Assembly (NCBI RefSeq): GCF_025210605.1
Contig: NZ_JAOARI010000017.1
Span: 62,001-126,000 of the forward strand
From: Halodesulfovibrio sp.
Lineage (GTDB): Bacteria; Desulfobacterota; Desulfovibrionia; Desulfovibrionales; Desulfovibrionaceae
Reading direction: 5' to 3'
Length of the DNA stretch: 64,000 nt
Shown here: positions 27,744 through 37,936 of the stretch, in pieces
Numbering within the stretch: position 1 is the stretch's first letter
Layout of the letters: every line of letters starts with the position of its first letter
Program-made: the position numbers and the translations under genes
Notes under the pieces: model-generated
Database searches by the model: none
Seen by the model: the letters and a program-made list of their open reading frames with translations, nothing else
Told to the model about the DNA's origin: nothing

Positions 27744-28057
27744 TTGTAAATATAAGAAGTATGACTTGCAGCTCGCTATCTGCAACGTACAATCTTACGA
27801 CTCTATTATCTTCACTTTTTACTAGCTAAAGAAAAGTCCATCTCCTCTTTAATTCGGAATAGTGGCTTAACTATGGTGTAGCAGGATCATTATTACTGCC
27901 CCAAAACAGTGCAAACAACTACCTAAGCAAATTACTTTATATTCAACATAAAGTGTGTACATAACTACTTATTTTAGATAGATCAGCAGCCTCTTATATG
28001 GGAATACGTAAACAAAAGTTTTCCCATACAACGATCCAGTTAGAAAGGACTTTAGAT

Positions 28058-28843
28058 ATGCAGCTTCACGAATTGTTGATTCCATATGAAGATGAGATCA
28101 AAAAATTAAAAAAAGATGCCGTTAAAATCAATCTGACCTCTACGGGGCGCCACCTCATGGACGATGATTCATCACTCACCACATCCAAATTTTGCGGTAA
28201 ACCATTTGTCCCTCAGGGAATGAAGTATCCATTAGGAAAATATAGTAAAATGCCTATGTATCTGGTGGCTCAGATCAACTTTGAGCAGTTGCCTGCTTTA
28301 GAGGGCTACCCAAGCGAAGGTCTGTTACAGATTTTCAGCGAAGGCGATGATGATACAATTTTTGAAACGGCAAAGGTAAGGTTCATTTCAAAAGAGCAGA
28401 TGGCTGAGGAGCCGATAACTGATTTTTCTTTCTTAAGCGAAATCGCTGATGATCCTTATCTCGAATCTCCAACACACCTTTTTGGCTTCGAAAAAAGAGA
28501 AGACTACTGCAACACAGCCAACGACTCCACCATCGAAATTAACGGTCATGATAACCTGTACGATTTCATTGAGGACCTTGGCGAAGCCAACGGCTTAGGT
28601 GACTCAGATATTGAGGAGATTGCAGATAGTATCGATAAGTATTCCATGTACAGTAAGGTTGGTGGATACTCTGCGGGGGTTCAGGATCCTTTCAGCGAAG
28701 ATGAGTTAGCGCTCGTGCTTCAGCTAGACTATTCGAATGTAGAAAATTCGCAGGGAGACGGCTCATTATTCGTGCATGTGCCTAAAGAGGACTTGGCGGA
28801 ATCAAACTTCAGCAACGCTGAAGTAGTTTATGAATGTACCTAG
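28058..28843 (+). CDS. DUF1963 (YwqG-family) protein
   Basis: About 261 residues. The run SKFCGKPFVPQGMKYP, YLVAQINFEQLP, GLLQIFSEGDDD, HLFGFE and VGGYSAGVQDP is characteristic of DUF1963/YwqG proteins, which are cytoplasmic and of unknown function, often single genes spread among bacteria. I chose the ATG at 28058 because AAAGGA stands eight bases upstream; the frame is open for twenty more codons without a site. It is isolated between a terminator and an IS remnant, and may have been acquired by transfer. Confidence 0.8.
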   Translation: MQLHELLIPYEDEIKKLKKDAVKINLTSTGRHLMDDDSSLTTSKFCGKPFVPQGMKYPLGKYSKMPMYLVAQINFEQLPALEGYPSEGLLQIFSEGDDDTIFETAKVRFISKEQMAEEPITDFSFLSEIADDPYLESPTHLFGFEKREDYCNTANDSTIEINGHDNLYDFIEDLGEANGLGDSDIEEIADSIDKYSMYSKVGGYSAGVQDPFSEDELALVLQLDYSNVENSQGDGSLFVHVPKEDLAESNFSNAEVVYECT

Positions 28844-28934
28844 TTCTAGGCTAAACAGATTGTAGGTTAGAACTCGAAAAGTTCTTTCCCCTTGCAATTC
28901 TATTTTTTCTACTCCCACTATCTTTTGATCTATG

Positions 28935-28985
28935 CGCCAGCAGCTTTTGCGTCTTCGCAAGGACTGCTGGCGTTATCTTTTTCCC
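28935..28985 (+). terminator. Terminator-like hairpin after the DUF1963 gene
   Basis: CGCCAGCAG (28935-28943) pairs with CTGCTGGCG (28964-28972), with an inner TTGCG/CGCAA stem. TTATCTTTTT follows. Confidence 0.7.
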
Positions 28986-29106
28986 ATTAAATTTCTTTGG
29001 GGAGAAACTGCCGAAATAATCCACTAATACATTTGTAGAAACTTCTTTGTTCGAAAAACAGTCTACAAAAATATCACGCAATGAAAATGCTTCTGCAACG
29101 AAAACG

Positions 29107-29336
29107 TGGACACCAAGTTAAACCACAAGGTCATACTGTTCATTGCGATACTCAAAGGTGGCAGACGAAAGCCAGCCATTGCTCGAATGTCGCCATCTTC
29201 GATTGTAGTACGCCTCAATATAGTTAACTAAAGCAGAACAGCATTCTTTTTGAATTCGGCATCATATGATCTATGCTTTCGGACACTCATCTCCATCTTC
29301 TCTTTAATTCAGGAAAATGACGTTATTATGTGTCCA
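29107..29336 (-). mobile_element. Remnant of an IS3-family insertion sequence, internally deleted
   Basis: The ends TGGACACC (29107, plus strand) and TGGACACA (reverse strand from 29336) are imperfect inverted repeats. Between them the minus strand encodes the beginning of an IS3-type OrfA and, joined to it out of frame, the end of OrfB. Only about 230 bp remain of an element that would normally be 1.2-1.5 kb. It cannot move by itself. I see no clear target duplication. Confidence 0.75.
29118..29290 (-). pseudogene. IS3 transposase relic (OrfA start joined to OrfB end)
   Basis: From the ATG at 29290 the frame reads MSVRKHRSYDAEFKKNAVLL and then meets TAG: this is the N-terminal helix-turn-helix start of IS3-type OrfA. 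One base out of frame, LVNYIEAYYNRRWRHS continues to EYRNEQYDLVV and a TAA at 29118: this is the typical end of the OrfB integrase core. The catalytic DDE residues are deleted. Confidence 0.85.
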
Positions 29337-29383
29337 CAGGGTTGTCGCTAGATCAGACACTGCGTTCAACTCAAGCACATTGC

Positions 29384-30766
29384 CTATGCAGATTTCAGAA
29401 TACGAAGAATCTCGTCTGTTTTTTGTTGCATCAACTGCACATTTGCTCTGGACTCAACATTCAAACGCACGACAGGCTCTGTGTTAGAGCTACGCAGGTT
29501 AAATCGCCATTCCGCAAATTCCATGCTGACACCGTCTGTCAAATCTACTGCAACTGCTGACTCCGCATACGTGCCGCGAACCTTTTCTATTACAGCAACG
29601 GCGTCATCCAATGTTAGGTTGATTTCACCGGAGGCAGGGTATGCTTTAATTCTATCCGCTACTTCCTCTGCGAGCGTTTTGCCTTTGCAACTCAGCAGTT
29701 CAATAACGAGCAGCCACGGAATCATCCCGCTATCGCAGTAAGCAAAATCCCGGAAATAATGGTGCGCGCTCATTTCGCCACCGTATACCGCATCCTCATG
29801 ACGCATTCGTTCTTTAATGAATGCATGCCCAGTTTTTGAGCAAACAGGCACACCGGAAGCTTCCGTTACAACTTCGATAGTATTCCACGTCAGCCGAGGA
29901 TCATGAATAATTTTGGCACCACGTTCTTTTTGTAAAAACGCTTCAGCCAGCATGCCTACAATGTAATAGCCTTCAATAAAGCGCCCCTCAGCATCAAAAA
30001 AGAAACAGCGATCAAAGTCGCCGTCCCATGCAATACCAAGGTCAGCAGCATGCTCAATAACAGCGTCAGCGGTATCTTTACGGCGTTCCGGCAACAAAGG
30101 ATTTGGAATACCATTCGGGAAAGACCCGTCAGGCTCATTGTGAACTTTTATGAACTCAACAGGAACATTTTTTTGTGCAAACTGCTCTTCAATAGCATTT
30201 ACCACATGCCCTGCTGCACCGTTGCCTGCGTTCATAACAATTTTCATCGGCGCAAGCTTGTCCATAGAAACATAGGACAACAAATGAGCTACATACGCAT
30301 CAAGAACCTGCACTTGCTTGTACGAACCACGTTCTTCAGGAGCAACGTGAGCAAATATGTTTTCTTCCGCAAGTCTCTGGACTTCATCCAGACCATTGGC
30401 GCGTGTAATCGGCTTGCTTTCAGCTAACACAAACTTCATCCCGTTGTAGTCAATGGGATTATGCGATGCTGTAATCTCAATGCCGCCATCCATCTTTAAA
30501 TGTGATGTGGCAAAATAAATTTCTTCCGTGCCTGCCAGCCCAATATCCAAAACAGAGACACCTGCATCGCAAAGCCCTTTACAAACAGACTCCGAGAGTA
30601 CTTGTGAAGACAGCCGCGGGTCATGCCCGATGACAACCTGCTTTGGTTCTCCGCATCCAAGAAATTGTCCGAACGCTCGTCCAATTCTATATGCAACATC
30701 CTCTGTTAATTCCGTATCCAGCTTTCCACGAACATCATACGCTTTGAAACAAGTAAGCTTATTCAT
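29384..30766 (-). CDS. manB: Phosphomannomutase/phosphoglucomutase
   Basis: 460 residues, normal length. Phosphoserine loop TASHNP (Ser101), metal-binding DGDFDR near residue 240, and the sugar-binding GGEMSAH are all present. It interconverts mannose-6-phosphate and mannose-1-phosphate (and possibly the glucose pair) in the cytoplasm, supplying manC. It overlaps manC by 8 bases and is the second gene of a two-gene transcript giving GDP-mannose for surface glycans. Confidence 0.95.
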   Translation of the reverse strand: MNKLTCFKAYDVRGKLDTELTEDVAYRIGRAFGQFLGCGEPKQVVIGHDPRLSSQVLSESVCKGLCDAGVSVLDIGLAGTEEIYFATSHLKMDGGIEITASHNPIDYNGMKFVLAESKPITRANGLDEVQRLAEENIFAHVAPEERGSYKQVQVLDAYVAHLLSYVSMDKLAPMKIVMNAGNGAAGHVVNAIEEQFAQKNVPVEFIKVHNEPDGSFPNGIPNPLLPERRKDTADAVIEHAADLGIAWDGDFDRCFFFDAEGRFIEGYYIVGMLAEAFLQKERGAKIIHDPRLTWNTIEVVTEASGVPVCSKTGHAFIKERMRHEDAVYGGEMSAHHYFRDFAYCDSGMIPWLLVIELLSCKGKTLAEEVADRIKAYPASGEINLTLDDAVAVIEKVRGTYAESAVAVDLTDGVSMEFAEWRFNLRSSNTEPVVRLNVESRANVQLMQQKTDEILRILKSA

Positions 30767-32162
30767 TCAATCGACCGTAATTATCCTCAAACCGTACAAT
30801 ATCGTCTTCACCAAGGTAGCTTCCTGATTGTACTTCAATAAGCTCCAAAGGAAGTTTTCCCGGATTCTCCAAAGAGTGCACAACACCGACAGGAATGTAC
30901 GTTGACTGGTTTTCTGACACTAAAAAAGTTTTATCGCCATTAGTGACCTGCGCAGTACCTGAAACAACAATCCAGTGCTCTGCTCGATGGTGATGCATTT
31001 GTAAGCTCAGCTTTGCACCGGGCTTTACCGTAATCCGCTTCACCTGATACCGTTCACCAATGTCTATTGAATCAAATTTACCCCACGGGCGAAAAACCTC
31101 GCGGTGGGTTTTCAATTCATCACGCCCATTCTTTTTCAGCTCTGCAACAATAGATTTCACATCCTGAACGGAATCACGCGCTGCAACCAGCAATGCATCT
31201 TGTGTATCCACAATAACCGTATCTTTTAAACCGATTGTTGTAACAAGACGTTCTTCGCCGTACACATAGCAATCTTTAGAATTACAATGAATCACATCAC
31301 CTTTCGATGCATTGCCGCTTTCATCCTTCTCCGCCACGTCCCACATCGCTGACCATGAACCGATATCATTCCACCCAGCATCAAGCGGAACAACCACAGC
31401 GTGTTCTGTCTTTTCCATAACAGCGTAGTCGATGGATTCATCGGGGCAAGCGCAAAAGGCATCAGCGTCAAGGCGTATAAAGTCCAGATCGTTCTGTATG
31501 TTTGCAACAGCAGCTTCACAAGCCGCGGCAATGTCAGGGCGATGTTGTGCAAGCTCCTGCAAATACACACTGGATTTAAACAAAAACATACCGCTGTTCC
31601 AATAATATTCTTGAGAAGCAACGTATGCTTCTGCTGTGGATGCATCCGGCTTTTCAACAAAACAATCCACTGCAAAGCCGTCTTCAACGGGCTTACCGCG
31701 CTTAATATACCCATATCCAGTATGAGCAGAGGTAGGGACAATGCCGAATGTCACAAGCTTACCCGCTTCTGCGAGCGGTAATGCCTTTGTCACAACATTC
31801 GTGAATTCTTCTACATCTGCAATGACATGATCTGCGGCAAGCACAAGTAATACGGGGTCTTCATCATCAGAAACAATATGCACAGCAACCGCAATTGCCG
31901 GAGCAGTGTTACGCCCTTCCGGCTCAAGAATAATCTTTCCGAGCCTACCGCCGCTCCGCAGCTGCTCCGCAACAATAAACCTGTGATCTTCATTACAAAC
32001 CGTAATTGGAAGCGTAGTATCCAGTTGCTCAAGACGCTGTACAGTGTCCTGAAGCATTGAACTGCTACCTGTTAATTTTAAGAATTGCTTAGGATGCAGA
32101 GAGCGAGACAACGGCCACAAACGGGTTCCAGTCCCGCCAGCCATTATTACAGGTATCAGCAT
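30759..32162 (-). CDS. manC: Mannose-1-phosphate guanylyltransferase / mannose-6-phosphate isomerase
   Basis: 467 residues with two activities. The N-terminal nucleotidyltransferase has [12 protein letters not shown] (about residues 9-20) and [11 protein letters not shown]; the C-terminal cupin (about 350-467) has [15 protein letters not shown], typical of type II phosphomannose isomerases. It makes GDP-mannose. GAGG lies four bases before the ATG. It begins a transcript with manB; a terminator at 32.4 kb separates it from the nonulosonate operon upstream. Confidence 0.96.
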   Translation of the reverse strand: MLIPVIMAGGTGTRLWPLSRSLHPKQFLKLTGSSSMLQDTVQRLEQLDTTLPITVCNEDHRFIVAEQLRSGGRLGKIILEPEGRNTAPAIAVAVHIVSDDEDPVLLVLAADHVIADVEEFTNVVTKALPLAEAGKLVTFGIVPTSAHTGYGYIKRGKPVEDGFAVDCFVEKPDASTAEAYVASQEYYWNSGMFLFKSSVYLQELAQHRPDIAAACEAAVANIQNDLDFIRLDADAFCACPDESIDYAVMEKTEHAVVVPLDAGWNDIGSWSAMWDVAEKDESGNASKGDVIHCNSKDCYVYGEERLVTTIGLKDTVIVDTQDALLVAARDSVQDVKSIVAELKKNGRDELKTHREVFRPWGKFDSIDIGERYQVKRITVKPGAKLSLQMHHHRAEHWIVVSGTAQVTNGDKTFLVSENQSTYIPVGVVHSLENPGKLPLELIEVQSGSYLGEDDIVRFEDNYGRLNE

Positions 32163-32412
32163 GTTTCCTCAATTTTTTTAAATAGGAACCAGCGCAAACA
32201 ACAATATTGCAACAGCTTTTGACCGCATTGACGGTTTATCATTTTCTAATTTTACTCGCTAAGAACTAGGACTCACAAGCAAGATTACCGGGCAAATATG
32301 TAAGAAAAGAGTACGCTACGTCCTTCAAGAAAGAACCATCCGAATTCAAGAGACTATGACAACAGCTTTATATCTGCCGGCAATTGATTGATTTTCTTCA
32401 AAACTGAAAAGA
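32163..32412. other. Upstream region of manC
   Basis: About 250 bases between the end of the glycan operon terminator and manC; it should hold the manC promoter. I see no clear motif. Confidence 0.4.
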
Positions 32413-32449
32413 TTCAAAAAAAGCGGCACGCTATAAAAAACATGCCGCT
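32413..32449 (-). terminator. Intrinsic terminator of the glycan operon
   Basis: On the minus strand AGCGGCA pairs with TGCCGCT around an A/T loop and runs into TTTTTTT. It lies about 270 bases after the stop codon of the dehydratase at 32719. I see no gene between. Confidence 0.8.
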
Positions 32450-32718
32450 AATCTCGTATTCTTTATACTCATTGCATCGTGGTAATTTGGGTTGCGTTAA
32501 TTTAGCCTCCCAATTCCGCACAACAAACTTAAAAACAAGCATGAGCCAAGTTGACTTTATTTTATTTGTATCGAGACATACTGCAATCGTAGACAATAGC
32601 AAAACAATCTTGCATTCGAGCGTAGAGTTAACGAAAACAGGTTGTTCTTTATTTGCGAAAGTCTGAAGAACGATATCAAGATCAAAACAAGTTCCCCCCA
32701 ACTCACTCTTTCATTAAA

Positions 32719-34638
32719 TTACGCTACCTGCTTTGCTGAATTATACAACGAATCAACGATCGGGGAACTAGGAGTGAACCCGCTGACGATTTCTTGCAGT
32801 AAATTTCGAGCAGCAAGAGAGTCATTTTCAGCTTCAATTGATTCAAACAGTGAAAGTTTTTCTTCCAAAACTTGAAGTGGAAGAAATACCTCGTGTGCCT
32901 GCATTATCTTTGGGTGTTCGGTTTTTTTGACATCATCGCCAACCAACAATTCCTCGTATAATTTTTCACCAGGACGCAAGCCAACTACAGAAATTTCAAT
33001 ATCACCATTAGGGTTTTCAGCATCTTTAATTGTTTTACCGGAAAGCAATACCATCCTGCGAGCCATGTCAAAAATCTTTACAGACTTCCCCATATCCAAA
33101 ACAAATACATCACCACCAATACCCATAGCACCAGCTTGAATAACCAGCTGAGCAGCTTCGGGAATTGTCATAAAATACCGTGTAATATCTTGATGGGTAA
33201 CGGTTAGAGGACCACCACTAGCTATTTGTTTTTTAAACAATGGCACAACCGACCCTGATGATCCCAAGACATTCCCAAATCTAACCATGGAAAAAATTGT
33301 CTTAGAATTTTTCGAAGCCATTGCCTGAAGAATTAACTCCGCTGTGCGCTTAGTAGCCCCCATCACATTAGTTGGACGAACAGCTTTATCAGTTGAAATC
33401 AACACAAAATTTTCAACTTCAGCATCTTGAGCAGCTTCTGCTAAAATTTTTGTTCCGAAGACATTGTTCTTAACCCCCTGGAGAATATTACCTTCTACCA
33501 AAGGAACATGTTTGTATGCGGCGGCATGATATACGGTATGTATTTTATACTGCGCAAACAGCTCATCAAGCCTTGCGCGATCGCAAACAGAACCGAGCAA
33601 CGGGATAATAGAAACATTGCTAAAATTACATTCCTCCAAAATACCGCGTAGCTCTTGATCTATTTTATACAAAGCAAATTCTGTAAGCTCATACAACACA
33701 AGTGTGATAGGTTCCGCACTAATAATCTGGCGGCAAAGTTCAGAACCGATTGACCCACCAGCGCCTGTAACCAAGACATTCTTCCCTCTAATACACTTAG
33801 AGAAAAGCTGTTCTCTGGGAGCAACAGGGGCACGCCCTAAAAGGTCTTCAGGATCGATATCTTCAAGCTGTTCAAGTAAAGCCCTACCTGAAACAATCGC
33901 TTCCAGAGAAGGAATAGATTGAACACGCAACGAATGTCCGTCCAGTTTTTCAAGCATGCTACGACGCTGAGCTGGAGTTGCACTTGGAGCTGCAAGCAAA
34001 ACTCGTGTTGCTTTAGTTAGAGCGATAACCTGCGGCAGATCATCTACACTATACACTTTTAACCCGTGAACAATACAACCTTGGAGCACCTTCTTGTCAT
34101 CAAGAAAAGCACAGGGACAAAAATCTTCACCCGCAGCTAAGTTTCGTTTCAGCTGAACACCTGCTTCACCAGCACCATAAATAATGACCAGCTCTTTTGT
34201 TTTTTGCTGAAGACGTGAATATATATGAAGATAATGTGCAATCCAACGGCTGCCACCAATAAATACAAAAAGTAAAAGACAGTAAATAAAAGGTACAGAC
34301 CGCGGAAATGCTTCTATTCGGAGAATAAATACTGAGAACAATAACAACAAGCTAGAGCAGATAACAGCAAGAGCAATAGTACGGATTGCATCAATTCCCA
34401 TGAAATGGACAACTGTCTTATATAATCCAAGCCAGAAAAAAATCCCCATACTCCCTATGGTTAAAACTGAGGCAGTAAGCGGCAAGTTTTCTATAGGGGC
34501 AGGGAACATTTCACCTAATCGCAGTCCCAATGCGCCCCATAAGGCTAATGAGATCATCAAGAAGTCTGTTATCAGCATCAAAAATCTTTTCTGACTTCTA
34601 TTCAATTTTGTAATTTTCATTACCAAATCGTATGACAT
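32719..34638 (-). CDS. Membrane nucleotide-sugar 4,6-dehydratase (FlaA1/PglF/CapD family)
   Basis: 639 residues. Four membrane segments within the first about 130 residues and a CoA-binding-like domain (about 145-270) precede an SDR-type dehydratase: VLVTGAGGSIGSELCRQI is the NAD site, and LISTDKAVRPTNVMGATKR has the modified Ser/Asp-Lys catalytic arrangement. Family members act on UDP-GlcNAc to give the 4-keto-6-deoxy sugar. In this operon it would do the first step (LegB-like role) for the nonulosonic acid; soluble LegB enzymes are shorter, so this is the membrane version. It is the last gene before the operon's terminator. The start is uncertain: an ATG six codons later is possible. Confidence 0.9.
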   Translation of the reverse strand: MSYDLVMKITKLNRSQKRFLMLITDFLMISLALWGALGLRLGEMFPAPIENLPLTASVLTIGSMGIFFWLGLYKTVVHFMGIDAIRTIALAVICSSLLLLFSVFILRIEAFPRSVPFIYCLLLFVFIGGSRWIAHYLHIYSRLQQKTKELVIIYGAGEAGVQLKRNLAAGEDFCPCAFLDDKKVLQGCIVHGLKVYSVDDLPQVIALTKATRVLLAAPSATPAQRRSMLEKLDGHSLRVQSIPSLEAIVSGRALLEQLEDIDPEDLLGRAPVAPREQLFSKCIRGKNVLVTGAGGSIGSELCRQIISAEPITLVLYELTEFALYKIDQELRGILEECNFSNVSIIPLLGSVCDRARLDELFAQYKIHTVYHAAAYKHVPLVEGNILQGVKNNVFGTKILAEAAQDAEVENFVLISTDKAVRPTNVMGATKRTAELILQAMASKNSKTIFSMVRFGNVLGSSGSVVPLFKKQIASGGPLTVTHQDITRYFMTIPEAAQLVIQAGAMGIGGDVFVLDMGKSVKIFDMARRMVLLSGKTIKDAENPNGDIEISVVGLRPGEKLYEELLVGDDVKKTEHPKIMQAHEVFLPLQVLEEKLSLFESIEAENDSLAARNLLQEIVSGFTPSSPIVDSLYNSAKQVA

Positions 34639-34724
34639 TGCTTTATCAAGTCCTTATGAATAACTATTTTTAAGCACAGAAATTTGGTTCACTCATCAAG
34701 CGCACCGAACCAATTCCAGTAAAT

Positions 34725-36194
34725 TTACTGAAACAACGTACGAATAATATTAATTACGCTTTCCTGTTGCTCTTCAGTCATATTTGATGCTGAAGGTAAA
34801 CAAACACCTGTTTCAAAAAGATAATCGCAGAAACTTACATCAGCATGCTTGTAGTAATGGCAATCCTCAAACAAAGGCTGCTGGTGCATTGGCTTCCAGA
34901 AATGACGGGCATCAATGTTCACTTCTGCTAATGCTTTAATTAAATCCTGCGGCTTAACATCGGTTTTTTCTGGATTAAAAACTACAGCAGAAAGCCATCT
35001 GTTAGAATAGTCGCCATCCGGCTCCGGCATCCATTCGAGGCACTCAATATCAGACAACTTGTCCCGATAGCGTTCAAAAATATCACGTCGAGTCTTTGCA
35101 CGAGAATCAAGAACCTGTAACTGACCACGCCCGATGCCAGCGAGCACATTACTCATACGATAGTTATATCCCATTTCTGTATGCTCATAATGCGGGGCAG
35201 TAACTCTAGCTTGCGTCGAAAGATAGCGACACCGGTTCATCAGTTCCTTATCATCAGATATCACCATGCCCCCACCTGATGTGGTAATAATCTTATTCCC
35301 ATTGAAGGAGAAAATACCAATTTTACCGATAGTTCCTGTGTGCTTACCCTGATACAAAGATCCAAGAGACTCAGCAGCATCTTCAATAATAGGAACATCA
35401 TACTTTTCGCTCAGTTCGACAATGCGCTTCATGTCTGCACTCTGACCATAAAGGTGCACAACAATCATCGCTTTCGGCTTCTGCCCTTTTTCGCAGTATT
35501 CTTTCAACGCTCTTTCAAGAGCCTCTGGGGACATATTCCATGTAGCAGGCTCTGAGTCTATGAATACAGGAGTTGCGTTCTGGTAAAGAATTGGGTTGGC
35601 ACTGCCAATAAATGTAAAGCTTGAACAAAGTACAATATCACCTGCTGAAACCTCTAAAAGGCGAAGTGCAAGATGAATAGCTGCCGTGCCGGAGCTAACA
35701 GCAACAGCTGCGTTAGACCCAACATATTCAGCCATTTCAACTTCAAATGCATCCACATTCGGTCCCAGCGGAGCAATCCAGTTGGTTTTAAATGCTTCTT
35801 CTACATATTGAAGCTCATGACCACCCATATGTGGCATAGAAAGCTCAATTCTAGGCATCATCTCACGACTAAGATGTACCCCCACAGGTTTATTTTCAGC
35901 ATCTACAACTGGAATTTGAGCAACGCCATGCTTATTCATAAGTCCCACAATTTCGCTGCGAGACACACCCTCTTTAACAGTCAAAGGCTGCAACGGCTCT
36001 AATTGGTCCAAAGTCTCATCTAAAGATTTTCCAGCCAAAAGCTGTCTGCGAATATCTCCATCTGTAATGGTACGTTGCAACACACCGTTGGAATCAACTA
36101 GCAATACGATAGACATGGCACTACGATCTAAAATCTCAAGTGCTTCTTTCAGAGTGTGTGTTTTTAAAACTTTTATCTGACCAATATTATTCAT
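34725..36194 (-). CDS. CBS-domain pair fused to a DegT/DnrJ-type aminotransferase (LegC-like)
   Basis: 489 residues. About residues 1-115 form two CBS motifs (DGDIRRQLLAG; IPVVDAENKPVGV). From about 117 onward it is a PLP-dependent sugar aminotransferase, with EDAAESLGS (Asp272) and the PLP lysine in FSFNGNK (Lys301). It would add an amino group to the 4-keto sugar from the dehydratase, as LegC or PglE does. In known legionaminate clusters a CBS pair is normally fused to a nucleotidyltransferase (PtmE/LegX type), so this fusion is unusual and hints at regulation by adenine nucleotides or nucleotide sugar. Overlaps the acetyltransferase gene by 8 bases. Confidence 0.9.
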   Translation of the reverse strand: MNNIGQIKVLKTHTLKEALEILDRSAMSIVLLVDSNGVLQRTITDGDIRRQLLAGKSLDETLDQLEPLQPLTVKEGVSRSEIVGLMNKHGVAQIPVVDAENKPVGVHLSREMMPRIELSMPHMGGHELQYVEEAFKTNWIAPLGPNVDAFEVEMAEYVGSNAAVAVSSGTAAIHLALRLLEVSAGDIVLCSSFTFIGSANPILYQNATPVFIDSEPATWNMSPEALERALKEYCEKGQKPKAMIVVHLYGQSADMKRIVELSEKYDVPIIEDAAESLGSLYQGKHTGTIGKIGIFSFNGNKIITTSGGGMVISDDKELMNRCRYLSTQARVTAPHYEHTEMGYNYRMSNVLAGIGRGQLQVLDSRAKTRRDIFERYRDKLSDIECLEWMPEPDGDYSNRWLSAVVFNPEKTDVKPQDLIKALAEVNIDARHFWKPMHQQPLFEDCHYYKHADVSFCDYLFETGVCLPSASNMTEEQQESVINIIRTLFQ

Positions 36195-36816
36195 TTGAAT
36201 TCACGATCCTTTCTGGAATACCCACAACTATCTGATGATCCGGTATATCGCGTGTAACAACGGCACCTGCACCAACAACAACATTACGACCAATTTTAAT
36301 CATAGGAAGAATTACTGCACCTGCACCAATAAGAGTACACTCGCCCACTTCCACCCCCCCGGTCAAAATGCTTCCAGGAGCTATATGCGAATAAGCACCA
36401 ATCCGACACTCATGGTCAACAACAGCACTATGGTTAATTATACAGCCTTCATCAATTTTACTCTCTGCCGCAACCACAGCTTTGGCAGCCGCAAACACAC
36501 CTTCGCCTACTACAGCACTAGGCGAAATGGATGCTTCAGGGTGTATAATGGATGTATATTCTTTACCATTCGCTTGGGCAAGCATACTCAGCTGTTGTCG
36601 TACTGAATTATTACCGATAGCAATATGGTATGCTTCGGGAAGCGCGCTCCATTCTTGTAAAAACTCTATGGCAACACCACCTAAAATAGTACGCCCTTTT
36701 TTTGCTCTGTCTTGATCAAAAACTCGCAAAGAGCAACTTGGTGCCATAGCTCGTAGTGCTTCTATAGCAACCTTAGAGTGACCTCCAGCGCCAATAATAG
36801 CCACACTAGTAGGCAT
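36187..36816 (-). CDS. Sugar N-acetyltransferase, PglD/LegH type
   Basis: 209 residues. An N-terminal nucleotide-sugar-binding fold (VAIIGAGGHSKVAIEALR) is followed by left-handed beta-helix hexapeptide repeats (PSAVVGEGVFAAAKAVV, ECTLIGAGAVILP, VVVGAGAVVTRDIPD). This layout is typical of PglD/NeuD acetyltransferases that acetylate the 4-amino sugar. In the pathway it is the third step. It overlaps both neighbours by a few bases. Confidence 0.93.
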   Translation of the reverse strand: MPTSVAIIGAGGHSKVAIEALRAMAPSCSLRVFDQDRAKKGRTILGGVAIEFLQEWSALPEAYHIAIGNNSVRQQLSMLAQANGKEYTSIIHPEASISPSAVVGEGVFAAAKAVVAAESKIDEGCIINHSAVVDHECRIGAYSHIAPGSILTGGVEVGECTLIGAGAVILPMIKIGRNVVVGAGAVVTRDIPDHQIVVGIPERIVNSNE

Positions 36817-37936
36817 TGATCTTTTCCAAAACTTTTGTAGAAAGAGAAATTTGTTTTAAGCAGTCAACAATGCGTTCTGCGGCAGCCCCATCCCCGTACA
36901 CATTTTGCCAACGCTGTCCCTTCATGTCGCGCGCTGTTTGCAACGCACTCACAATTGCTTCTTTTTCAGGAGCAGCATCAACAACATTGAGGTTTCGCTC
37001 CCTGCAATTCTGACGATTACCTATATTAACAACAGGAGTATTAACAGAAGCCGACTCAATAATTCCACTACTAGAATTGCCTACAAAAACATCTGCGTAA
37101 GCCATAAATGACAAAAATTCGTCCCGTGGAAGATGAACTTTTGTTATGACGTTATCCCTTACACTGAATTCATTGATAACGTTAACTATCGCGGCTGAGC
37201 CAGAGTCAGCATTCGGGGCAATGACCAAATTTTGCATATCTGTTTCACAGGTAGCTTCTAGCAGAGCACGAGTCTGTTTCTCTGCATCACCAGCACGCTG
37301 AACCACAGGGTGAAACAACACGAGAGCCAACGGCTTGTTACTGTTGAGATCATAGCGGGCAAAAAGCGATTCTTTGTCTAGTAGCTTCCGGTGATAGACA
37401 TCATCCAGTCCTGGAGCGCCTGTCACAAATACATTCTGCTTCTGCTCTCCCATGCTAATCAAACGCTCACACGACTTCTGTGTGGCAGTCATATGATAAT
37501 GAGCAAGCTTGGAAATAGCATGACGAATAGATTCATCAACAGTTCCTGAAAGCTCACCACCATGAATGTGTGCTACAACAATATTCAAATGCAGTGCCGC
37601 AAGGGCTCCTGCCATCATTTCGCCCCTGTCACCAAGCAGCAGCAAAACGTCCGGCTGTATTCTCTCTAGTGCTTTAGTAAAACCAATTACCTGCTCGCCA
37701 AGTGCGATAGACATCTCACTTCCAGAACCACCGGATAGTTTAACAGGAACCTTTTCACCAATAGATAATCCACTCTCAGAAATCTCTTTCCATGTCTCTC
37801 CATACTCCTCCAGAAGGTGCATTCCTGTAACAAGGAGATTAAGAGAAAGTTCAGGATCTTGGTCTATTGTATGCAAAGCTCTCTTCATGAGCCCAAAGTC
37901 CGCACGAGTTCCTGTTATGTAACAAATTTTACGCAT
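36806..37936 (-). CDS. Hydrolysing UDP-sugar 2-epimerase (NeuC/LegG type)
   Basis: About 376 residues. CYITGTRADFGLMKRAL, HIHGGELSGTVDESIRHAI and GNSSSGIIES are the family signatures. The enzyme removes UDP and inverts C2 to give a free 2,4-diacetamido sugar, the acceptor for condensation by LegI. I chose ATG 37936: AGGA lies eight bases upstream; a TTG two codons earlier is less likely. It begins within the end of the synthase gene. The neighbours make a legionaminate-type substrate more likely than sialic acid. Confidence 0.93.
   Translation of the reverse strand: MRKICYITGTRADFGLMKRALHTIDQDPELSLNLLVTGMHLLEEYGETWKEISESGLSIGEKVPVKLSGGSGSEMSIALGEQVIGFTKALERIQPDVLLLLGDRGEMMAGALAALHLNIVVAHIHGGELSGTVDESIRHAISKLAHYHMTATQKSCERLISMGEQKQNVFVTGAPGLDDVYHRKLLDKESLFARYDLNSNKPLALVLFHPVVQRAGDAEKQTRALLEATCETDMQNLVIAPNADSGSAAIVNVINEFSVRDNVITKVHLPRDEFLSFMAYADVFVGNSSSGIIESASVNTPVVNIGNRQNCRERNLNVVDAAPEKEAIVSALQTARDMKGQRWQNVYGDGAAAERIVDCLKQISLSTKVLEKINAY

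Noticed and set aside
28851..29081. A 76-codon minus-strand frame after the DUF1963 gene
   Set aside because: TTG start without a ribosome site and it contains the terminator-like hairpin at 28935-28972.
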